Assembly: GCA_001767455.1 (NCBI GenBank)
Contig: MELC01000075.1
Location: forward strand, 78,191-142,190
Length of the DNA stretch: 64,000 nt
Direction: 5' to 3'
Source of the DNA: Acidobacteria bacterium RIFCSPLOWO2_12_FULL_66_21
GTDB lineage: Bacteria; Acidobacteriota; Vicinamibacteria; Vicinamibacterales; 2-12-FULL-66-21
Part shown: positions 35,450 to 41,694 of the stretch, one piece after another
Layout: each line of letters starts with the position of its first letter
Position numbering within the stretch: the stretch's first letter is position 1
Notes under the pieces: model-generated
The model's database searches: none
Seen by the model: only the letters and a program-made list of their open reading frames with translations
Told to the model about the DNA's origin: nothing
Made by a program: the position numbers and the translations under genes

Positions 35450-36724
35450 ATGAAGAACATGGTCACGGTCCTCACGATGATCATTGCGCTGTCCGTCAGT
35501 TCCGTCTTCGCGGAGGACTGGCCGTGGCTTTATGGACCGCGCAGGGACCACACCTCGGAGCAGAAGGGCCTCCTGCGGGCTTGGCCGCAGGCAGGCCCGA
35601 AGGTGCTCTGGAGTGTCCCGGTGGGCGCCGGTTTCGGCGGACCCGCTGTGAGTGCCGGGAACGTGTATGTGTTGGATCGAGACGAGAGCGCAGGCGACAC
35701 GCTGCGCGTGCTCGATCTCGCGAGTGGTCAGGAGCTGTGGACGTTCGCCTACGAGGCCCCGGGCCGCTTCATGTTCGCCGGCTCGCGCACGACGCCGACC
35801 GTGGACGGCGAGCACGTCTATACCGTCGGACCCATGGGAGATCTGTACGCGATCAGCACGAAGACACGAAGGCCCGCCTGGCGCAAGAACATCTGGAAGG
35901 ACTTCGGGGGCGCCGAACTGCCGCAATGGGCGATCGTGCAGAACCCGGTGATTTACGGCGATCTGCTGATTGTGGCGCCTCAGACCTCAGAGGCCGGTGT
36001 CGTGGCCTACGACAAGCTGACCGGCGCGGTGAGATGGAAGTCGGCGGCGTTGTCCGGGATCCCGGGATACGTGACCCCGTCGATCGCCAGAGTGGCTGGA
36101 GAAGACCACTTGGTGATGATCACCGCGGCCGCCGGACGAGGTCGTAATGCCAGGGACGGCAGCGTCAACGGCCTCGACCCGCGCAGCGGGAAAGTGCTGT
36201 GGACCTACACAAACTGGCAGTGCATCATCCCGGTTCCGCAGGCGGTCGACGCTGGTCAAGGGCGCGTGCTCATCACGGGTGGCTATGGGGCTGGCGCGGC
36301 GATGATCAAGGTGGAGAAGAAGGGGGATGGCACGTTTGGCGTCGCCGAAGTGTTCAAGAACCCGGATTTTGGCGCGCATACGCAGCCGCCGGTTCTGCAC
36401 GACGGTCACTTCTACGCGCAATACACGACCAACGAGCGCAGCGACGGTCTCGTGGCCATGAGCATGGGTGGCCAGATCAAATGGAAGACGGAACAACAGC
36501 CGCGGTTCGTCCGCGGCGGCTCCATTCTCGCCGACGGTTTGATGCTGATGACGGACGGCAACACGAAGCTGTATCTCGTCGAGCCGAGCCCCGCTGGCTT
36601 CAAGCCGCTTGCGAGCGCCGTGATTCTCGATCCCGGCGACAACTGGGCGCCGCTCGCGCTGGTTGACGGCAAGCTGCTCGTGCGCGGGCAGAAGGAGCTG
36701 AAGGTGCTGCAGGTCGCCCAGTGA
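35450..36724 (+). CDS. secreted PQQ-type/BamB-like beta-propeller protein
   Basis: 424 residues from ATG 35450; signal peptide MKNMVTVLTMIIALSVSSVFA. Repeated tryptophan-docking blades are visible: LDLASGQELWTFAYEA, STKTRRPAWRKNIW, YDKLTGAVRWKSA, LDPRSGKVLWTYTNW and MSMGGQIKWKTEQQ. This is the PQQ-like eight-bladed fold without catalytic PQQ-enzyme residues, as in BamB or polyvinyl-alcohol-dehydrogenase-like proteins. Function unknown; likely periplasmic. It lies between tRNA-Ser and the partial tRNA copy. Confidence 0.85.
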   Translation: MKNMVTVLTMIIALSVSSVFAEDWPWLYGPRRDHTSEQKGLLRAWPQAGPKVLWSVPVGAGFGGPAVSAGNVYVLDRDESAGDTLRVLDLASGQELWTFAYEAPGRFMFAGSRTTPTVDGEHVYTVGPMGDLYAISTKTRRPAWRKNIWKDFGGAELPQWAIVQNPVIYGDLLIVAPQTSEAGVVAYDKLTGAVRWKSAALSGIPGYVTPSIARVAGEDHLVMITAAAGRGRNARDGSVNGLDPRSGKVLWTYTNWQCIIPVPQAVDAGQGRVLITGGYGAGAAMIKVEKKGDGTFGVAEVFKNPDFGAHTQPPVLHDGHFYAQYTTNERSDGLVAMSMGGQIKWKTEQQPRFVRGGSILADGLMLMTDGNTKLYLVEPSPAGFKPLASAVILDPGDNWAPLALVDGKLLVRGQKELKVLQVAQ

Positions 36725-36725
36725 G

Positions 36726-36743
36726 GTGCTCCTTCAACCACTC
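36726..36743 (-). repeat. 18-bp partial copy of tRNA-Ser
   Basis: GTGCTCCTTCAACCACTC is identical to 33798-33815 inside tRNA-Ser(GGA), in the same orientation, 2.9 kb away. It covers the segment from the D-arm side to the anticodon stem. This could be an attachment-site-like duplication bounding 33.8-36.7 kb, but no integrase is present between them. Confidence 0.45.
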
Positions 36744-36797
36744 TCCCGAGCGGCCAGATTGCTCCAGCGCCACCCGAACGCATGTCGACGATGAGAG

Positions 36798-37163
36798 TTA
36801 ACGCCTGGCTCGTCGTTTTGGGCGGACAAATTCCGCGACCTCATCCTCGGTGATCTGTTCGGTTGTCTTCTCGAGCAGAAGGGCCGCAAGCTGCATCGGT
36901 TCGACGCGGACACCCCCCTGTTCGCGAACCTTCGCGGAGATCATCTCGAGGCGCTTGAGCGTCCGGGGCGCGAGTGGAACGAGCCGACGCTCGATCCAGC
37001 GCGGGTCGGTTGGCCGCCCGCCACCGGCTGGTACGCGGAACCGAGCTTCGATGTCCGCCAACAACTGCATCGCCCCGAAGTAGCCACCTCTTGCGGAGAC
37101 CCTTCCTGCGCGTTCCGCTCCCAGCGCGAGCGCGATCTTGTCCATGTTCAGGTGCGTTTTCAT
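36798..37163 (-). CDS. uncharacterised small protein, second gene of a two-gene module
   Basis: 121 residues, basic and largely helical: MDKIALALGAERAGRVSARGG, then RWIERRLVPLAPRTLKRLEMIS and KTTEQITEDEVAEFVRPKRRARR. The central part could form a ribbon-helix-helix or similar DNA-binding unit; I cannot name a family. It starts three bases after the stop of the 37167-37607 gene, so the two are one operon. Situated among toxin-antitoxin debris, it may be the antitoxin-like member. Confidence 0.65.
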   Translation of the reverse strand: MKTHLNMDKIALALGAERAGRVSARGGYFGAMQLLADIEARFRVPAGGGRPTDPRWIERRLVPLAPRTLKRLEMISAKVREQGGVRVEPMQLAALLLEKTTEQITEDEVAEFVRPKRRARR

Positions 37164-37166
37164 ACT

Positions 37167-37607
37167 CTACTCCCCGGCAAAGTCGCGGATGGCGAGGTAC
37201 TCGTCCCCAATCACCAAACCGATCTCGCCCTGACGCGCATCGCGTCCCATCCTCCTGCAGAAGCTCGCGAGCTCGGCGAGCTTCCGGGGATTCTGAATGT
37301 CGCCGGGCGTCGTGTAACAGTGGATGACGACGGGCTCGTCTTTGACGAGCACTCCGCCTCGTTCGTCATCGCGCCAGATGCCCTTCGCCTTCGGATATGC
37401 CGTTGCCCCTCCGAACACGCGCCCGAACATGTCCAGCGCGGCGTCGACCCAGTGGTTTTGGTTCACGGCCGTCGTGCCGTCACGTTCGACGCTTGGCACG
37501 AACAGAACGACCAGGATGCTCTTGCGGCCTTCGCGGAGCGCGGCCCTTTGCGGTCCCGACGGCCGCTTCTTCGCCACACGATCAATATAGATCGTGATCT
37601 CTTGCAA
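37167..37607 (-). CDS. uncharacterised protein, first gene of a two-gene module
   Basis: 146 residues from TTG 37607 (alternative starts possible). Distinct stretches are DMFGRVFGGATAYPKAKGIWRDD, PVVIHCYTTPGDIQ and GRDARQGEIGLVIGDEYLAIRDF; the latter two look like conserved strands of an alpha/beta protein. I know no characterised family. Followed after three bases by the basic 121-residue protein. Position next to TA remnants suggests a toxin-antitoxin-like or defence role, which is only inference. Confidence 0.65.
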   Translation of the reverse strand: MQEITIYIDRVAKKRPSGPQRAALREGRKSILVVLFVPSVERDGTTAVNQNHWVDAALDMFGRVFGGATAYPKAKGIWRDDERGGVLVKDEPVVIHCYTTPGDIQNPRKLAELASFCRRMGRDARQGEIGLVIGDEYLAIRDFAGE

Positions 37608-37722
37608 CGCAAGCGTCTCGGTCCGTAGGGTGCGCGATCGCGTGACCGCGCGTCGCTCGGCGAAGATGGTGCGCCGGGAGCCGAACCGGCGGCGTCAGGA
37701 TGCGGGGCGAGTCTTCCGGATT

Positions 37723-37849
37723 GCGTGCGAGATCGACGGCCGTGACGTGCATCATCTGGAGGGGAAGCCAAAGGTCCGCAGTCTGGTGAAACAATCAACG
37801 AGAGTTGCAAATTGCCTCGGCGCTTACGCGTCTCCGCATGACCTACCAT
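37723..37849 (+). repeat. 127-bp dispersed repeat with vapC-leader motif, copy 1
   Basis: Shares the segment from GCGTGCGAGATCGACGGCC to GACCTACCAT with 47455-47583 at about 90% identity. Inside is CGTGCATCATCTGGAGGGG, which matches the start region of the orphan vapC at 53542-53568 (CGTGCATCGTCTGGAGGGG). Its frame reads VHHLEGKPKVRSLVKQST and decays. Probably the 5' part of a dead vapC-like gene. Confidence 0.55.
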
Positions 37850-37974
37850 GGTCGCAAAGAACCCACAAATCGACTGAACCGGCCGCGTGTACCATGCCTC
37901 TTAGACCGTTATGCGGCGCGCGACGAGAATTTCGTTCTCGTTGCCGCATAACGGCGGCGCGCACGGCGCGCCCG

Positions 37975-38046
37975 TGAGGGAGCGGAGCGGGGGTGGGGCC
38001 CCCGCGAGCGACCGAACCGGGGTCTGGGGCGGAGCCCCAGTCTAGT
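37975..38046. repeat. GC-rich dispersed intergenic repeat, copy B (inverted)
   Basis: GAGCGGAGCGGGGGTGGGGC, then GACCGAACCGGGGTCTGGGG and CGGAGCCCCAG, is the reverse complement of the 26616-26690 type. It abuts the leader of the sigma factor at 38072. Confidence 0.5.
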
Positions 38047-38071
38047 CTGTAGCGGGCTGACATCAGCCCAG

Positions 38072-38836
38072 ATGCCCGATCGAGCGGACCTGATGCCTGA
38101 GCGCGGCCAGCCGGAACTGAGCGAGACGTTCATTGTGCTCCGCGCGCAGGCGGGCGATATCGACGCATTCGACGCGCTCTACCGGCTTTACGCTCCGGTC
38201 CTCCTCCGTCACTTGCACCATGTCATCGGCGATGCCGACCGCGCGGAGGATGCCCTGCAGGACGTGTTCCTGCTCGTGCATCGGAAGGTGCGGTGGCTAC
38301 GGGATCCGGCCAGCGTGCGGCCATGGCTCTATCGGCTGGCGACGCGGCACGCGCTGCGGATGCTGCGGACGCGACACAGGCGTCGGGAATCGCAGCTGTC
38401 GGACGAAGAGTGGGCACAGATCGCACGGCACGCGACGGTGGCGCCCTTCGACCGAGCCTTGACGAGCGAGGAGGTGCGCCGCGCGATCTCGCAACTCCCC
38501 GCGATCAGCCGTGCCGTGCTGAGCCTCCACTATCTCGAGGCGCTGCCGCTGGCCGACGTCGCCAGACTGCGCCGCCGAATCGCCCGTAGCCCATCGGTTC
38601 CCACTGGCTTGCAGCGGCAAAAAGCGCTCGTGAACCGCCGGCTTCGAGCGAGCGGCGAACCGGCCGACGACGACGTCAGGGCAGGCGACCAATGGGTCAG
38701 TGAGGCGACCGCTGCTGGCGGGCTTGGCCTCCCGCTCACCACGGAAGCGCTCATCTGCGACATTCCGGAAGAGAAGAAGGAAGCGCCGGGCGGCGGCGGC
38801 GGCATGCCGGGCGGCGGCATGGGCGGCATGTACTAG
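38072..38836 (+). CDS. ECF sigma factor fused in frame to a GroEL C-terminal tail
   Basis: 254 residues. The first 190 are an ECF sigma factor: region 2 with GDIDAFDALYRLYAPVLLRH and DRAEDALQDVFLLVHRKV, region 4 with AISQLPAISRAVLSLHYLEALPLADVARL, followed by a partly degenerate helix-turn-helix ending GLQRQKALVNRRLRA. The last 35 or so read LPLTTEALICDIPEEKKEAPGG... and finish GGMPGGGMGGMY, the unmistakable end of a GroEL/Cpn60 protein including its GGM tail. A strong terminator follows, as after groEL. No groEL body is present. I infer that a recombination or assembly join fused a sigma gene to the last part of a groEL gene. Whether the fused product is functional is unknown. Confidence 0.75.
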   Translation: MPDRADLMPERGQPELSETFIVLRAQAGDIDAFDALYRLYAPVLLRHLHHVIGDADRAEDALQDVFLLVHRKVRWLRDPASVRPWLYRLATRHALRMLRTRHRRRESQLSDEEWAQIARHATVAPFDRALTSEEVRRAISQLPAISRAVLSLHYLEALPLADVARLRRRIARSPSVPTGLQRQKALVNRRLRASGEPADDDVRAGDQWVSEATAAGGLGLPLTTEALICDIPEEKKEAPGGGGGMPGGGMGGMY

Positions 38837-38884
38837 TCCCCGGAGATCTCCTGATCTCGTGAACTGGTGATCGCTTGATTTGAA

Positions 38885-38917
38885 GGGCCCGGGGGGATTC
38901 CTCCCGGGCCCTTTTTG
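38885..38917 (+). terminator. rho-independent terminator after the GroEL-type tail
   Basis: GGGCCCGGGGGGATTCCTCC continues into CGGGCCC and TTTTTG, a GC stem of about ten pairs followed by a T run. It ends the sigma/GroEL-tail gene. Confidence 0.85.
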
Positions 38918-38992
38918 TTTGCCGGCCGTAACGTACCGCCCGCCCGCCCGATTACCTTCCCAGCCGGATGATCCGGCAAGGAGGTGATCCCG

Positions 38993-39871
38993 ATGCGTGT
39001 TTCCCTGCTGGCAGCCGCCCTGTCGGCCGCCCTGGGCGCGGGCCTGGCCGCGCAGGCCAATCGCGCCGCCCCGGTCAACCAGGCCGGTCCCATCCAGAAT
39101 TTCAAGGACACGGCCACGCTGTCGGTGGACGCCGTCACGCTCGACTTCATGCCGGCCAAGGTGCCGTTCAGCGACCCGCGGAAGAACGGCAAGCAGTTCG
39201 TGCGTGTCGCGGTGACGGCGACCAACACCGGCAAGACCGTCTTCTCCCTGTACCACACGAGCCTCGCGCTCCAGACGTCCGATTTCACCCGCCACAGCAT
39301 CACCTCGTCCATCAACAAGGGCAACAGCGACGACCGCCTCGAGACGACCAAGCTCGAACCGGGCGCGTCGGTCAGCGGCGCGCTCTACTACGAGGTGGGC
39401 GCCAGGGAATCGCGCGAGACGATGCACCTGGTGTACGACGGGCACCTCGGCAGCGACGACAAGGACTTTCTCTTCCCGCTGACTCCGGGAAACGCCGCGC
39501 CGTCTGCCCCGGCGCCCCCGAAAGCGGCGCCCGCGCCGCCCAAGCCGGCGGCGCAGCCCGGCAAGGACCTGGCCGCCGCGGTCGGCGGGAGCCTCGCCGG
39601 AGTGTGGATGATGGATGAAGCGAAGACCAGGGCCGCCGCCGACGGCAACTCCGCCCTGCTGATGAAGCGGGTGACGCTCAACGCCGACGGCACGTTCCTC
39701 GCCGGCGCGGGCGTCACCGGCAAGTACAAGTTCGACGGCAAGATCTTCTCCGTGTTCTACTCGGGCTCCCCGGGACTCGAGAAGAAGGGCGCCATCGACG
39801 GCGGCTGGCTCAAGTTCCCGGCCCCGGCGGGCCTCGGAAAATTCGTCTACATGAAGCCGGCGGAACGCTAG
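38993..39871 (+). CDS. secreted protein with DUF4352-like domain and proline linker
   Basis: 292 residues from ATG 38993. The upstream AAGGAGGTGATC is a full-length complement of the 16S rRNA 3' end, eight bases from the start, predicting very strong translation. Signal peptide VSLLAAALSAALGAGLAAQ. Residues about 30-165 resemble an immunoglobulin-like DUF4352 domain (VRVAVTATNTGKTVFSLYH); an Ala/Pro-rich linker follows; the last 100 residues form a small beta domain (GVWMMDEAKTRAAADGN...LNADGTFLAG) found in bacterial secreted proteins. Role unknown. Confidence 0.75.
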   Translation: MRVSLLAAALSAALGAGLAAQANRAAPVNQAGPIQNFKDTATLSVDAVTLDFMPAKVPFSDPRKNGKQFVRVAVTATNTGKTVFSLYHTSLALQTSDFTRHSITSSINKGNSDDRLETTKLEPGASVSGALYYEVGARESRETMHLVYDGHLGSDDKDFLFPLTPGNAAPSAPAPPKAAPAPPKPAAQPGKDLAAAVGGSLAGVWMMDEAKTRAAADGNSALLMKRVTLNADGTFLAGAGVTGKYKFDGKIFSVFYSGSPGLEKKGAIDGGWLKFPAPAGLGKFVYMKPAER

Positions 39872-39907
39872 CGCGCGCGCCGGACCGCGCGGGACGGGCC
39901 GGCCCGG

Positions 39908-39970
39908 CCTGCGTGGCGCCCGTGACCCGCGGAACCACGGCGCGGCGTCGCCGGCAGGGATCATTCTGAT
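39908..39970 (+). promoter_or_regulatory. leader repeat shared by two genes, copy 1
   Basis: The block GCCCGTGACCCGCGGAA, CACGGCGCGGCGTCGCCGG, GGGATC, TTCTGAT occurs here and again at 41626-41694 with about four mismatches and a six-base insertion near its start. Each copy lies immediately before the start of a gene encoding an exported protein (39994 and 41694). A shared promoter or mRNA leader is the simplest reading. Confidence 0.55.
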
Positions 39971-39993
39971 AAATGAAACGGGAGACCTTCGTC

Positions 39994-40485
39994 ATGAACA
40001 TGGCACGGATACTCGTCGCCGGGACTGCCGCGCTGGCCATGACACTCGTGGGCACGCCGGCACGGCCAACCCTTGTAGCTCAGAGCAGGAGTGACACCAT
40101 CGTCACGGTGTTCGTCAAGAGCAGCGGTCCGCGGCTGGACAAGGTCGTCAGCGGATTGAGCCGCGAATGGGCCAGGAAGAAAGGCTCGGTCGAGATGGTC
40201 ACACGCGAGGCCGCCGCGGACCTCGTCGTGACCCTCGGTTCGCGGCCGCGCGGAGGACATGTGTCTCTGACGCTGACCGCCAGTTTCGGTCCGCGGTCCG
40301 AGTCGTTCGGAGGCGATGACTTCGGCTACCTGGTCCAACGGCCGGGGAGCAACGACTTTGGTTTCGTGTCGAAGCCAGACGTCACACCCGACCGGTTTGG
40401 TGGTGACGACTTCGGGTACCTCGTCGACAAAGCGGACGCGTGGCTGACAAAGAACCATGCGCGCGTGCTCGCCGTGCGCCGCTGA
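39994..40485 (+). CDS. secreted protein with repeated FGGDDFGYLV motif
   Basis: 163 residues from ATG 39994 (GGGAGA nine bases upstream; another ATG at 39973 is less well placed). Signal peptide ARILVAGTAALAMTLVGTPA. The middle forms an alpha/beta fold (TIVTVFVKSSGPRLDKVVSGLSREW). The decapeptide FGGDDFGYLV appears twice, about 33 residues apart, with an intermediate NDFGFVSKP. The acid- and aromatic-rich motif might bind metal or a partner. I do not recognise the family. It shares its leader with the CHAT gene. Confidence 0.6.
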   Translation: MNMARILVAGTAALAMTLVGTPARPTLVAQSRSDTIVTVFVKSSGPRLDKVVSGLSREWARKKGSVEMVTREAAADLVVTLGSRPRGGHVSLTLTASFGPRSESFGGDDFGYLVQRPGSNDFGFVSKPDVTPDRFGGDDFGYLVDKADAWLTKNHARVLAVRR

Positions 40486-40524
40486 ACCGACGGACATGAC
40501 GACTGCAGGCGCCTGGCACCAGGC

Positions 40525-41481
40525 TCAGCGCAGCGGGCGTTTGCCCGATCGGTACTCCTCGCCCACGTCACGCGGGATACGGCTCAGTGAGTGGGTGTCC
40601 TCGCTGGCGGGAATCAAGAACTCGTAGTCGACATTCCACACGTAGAAAGCGCCGCAGTCCGGGCAGCGCAGCAGTTCGGTGCCACGGCTTCCGTCGGGCG
40701 CGCTACGGACGGTCTCGAGCTCACGCCGCTCCGGCGGCAGCGCGCCCGTCGTACGCCCCCCGCACTCCACCGTGCCGCTGAGACGCGGGATCCGGAGGCA
40801 GCGGCGGCAGTCGAGCGCCGCCGGATCGGGTTCACCCGCCGCGGCGGGCTTCTCGCGGGGAATGGGCGCGGGAAGACGCCCGGGCCGGGGCGGCAGGGCA
40901 GGGCCGGTGAGCGTCCACTCCACCGTAGTCGGCCCCGGGTCACCCTTGGCCTCTACTCGCCGCCACGACTGCATACAGCGACTGCAGCGGAGGTCGGCGG
41001 TGGTTCGCCGCGCGTTGGCACCGACGCCTTCGGACAGGAGGACAAAGGAGGGCCACAGGAAGATCGCCGCGCCCCGCCGCGCGACGACGGTGCAGCCGCA
41101 ACGCTCATCGCCCTGGACTGCTCCGAGGATCTCGGCGGCCAGGACCAGGTTCGACGGTGAGTGGGGCGCCTCGGCCTGGAGCGCGGCGAGCGCCGCGGCT
41201 GCGCCCGGGCAGTCGCTGCGGACGAGCTCCCGCGTCGAGAAGTCGAGGCAAGACGTGTCGGTGCCGGGGAGGCCGCAGCGCACCAGTTCCTGGCAGATCG
41301 CCAGGCGGACAGCGTCGTCCTGCAACGTCTCGATCGCCTCGTGCAGCGACGAGCGCCATGGGTCCGAGGTGCGATCGGAGTGCCGGGCGTGCGCCGCGGC
41401 GTGCAGGGCACGCAGCTCCCCCAACCGGGCTCGGAACTCGTCCGGCGGATCCCTGGGCGTCTCCGTCTTCTTGGGCGTCAT
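40525..41481 (-). CDS. zinc-ribbon-rich protein of unknown function
   Basis: 318 residues from ATG 41481 (a GGGGGA run just upstream; ATG 41499 is possible). The N-terminal half is helical (LGELRALHAAAHARH, SSLHEAIETLQDDAVRLAI). Then come CxxC pairs: LRCSRCMQSW, DCRRCLRIP and LLRCPDCGAFYVWNVDYEF, likely two zinc ribbons. It is cytoplasmic by appearance and divergent from the CHAT gene with its start 212 bp away. Position suggests involvement with the CHAT/sigma cluster, which cannot be proved from sequence. Confidence 0.65.
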   Translation of the reverse strand: MTPKKTETPRDPPDEFRARLGELRALHAAAHARHSDRTSDPWRSSLHEAIETLQDDAVRLAICQELVRCGLPGTDTSCLDFSTRELVRSDCPGAAAALAALQAEAPHSPSNLVLAAEILGAVQGDERCGCTVVARRGAAIFLWPSFVLLSEGVGANARRTTADLRCSRCMQSWRRVEAKGDPGPTTVEWTLTGPALPPRPGRLPAPIPREKPAAAGEPDPAALDCRRCLRIPRLSGTVECGGRTTGALPPERRELETVRSAPDGSRGTELLRCPDCGAFYVWNVDYEFLIPASEDTHSLSRIPRDVGEEYRSGKRPLR

Positions 41482-41625
41482 CGCGTCCCCCAGACTCATC
41501 GACTCCGAAGTCCAACCGGCGCAGGATACAACTCCTGCCGGATCGATCTGATGCGCTTCGACAAGGGCCGACGGAAGGACGATGTGGCGAAGGCGTGGCT
41601 GCGGCGCTCGATGCGGGCGCGCCAG

Positions 41626-41694
41626 CCTGCGTGGTAGCATGCGCCCGTGACCCGCGGAATCACGGCGCGGCGTCGCCGGCCGGGATCCTTCTGA
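41626..41694 (+). promoter_or_regulatory. leader repeat shared by two genes, copy 2
   Basis: Second copy of the leader at 39908-39970, ending in TTCTGAT immediately before ATGCGG. It has TAGCAT inserted near its left end. It suggests co-regulation of the CHAT gene with the 39994 gene. Confidence 0.55.

Larger units (their letters stand above)
37608..38071. other. gene-poor relic region
   Basis: No complete gene. It holds the 127-bp repeat shared with 47455-47583 and an inverted copy of the GC-rich intergenic repeat just before the sigma factor gene. Confidence 0.5.

Noticed and set aside
41157..41693. N-terminal extension of the CHAT frame to 41157
   Set aside because: It runs antisense through the zinc-ribbon gene. 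The signal-like segment and the leader repeat place the start at 41694.
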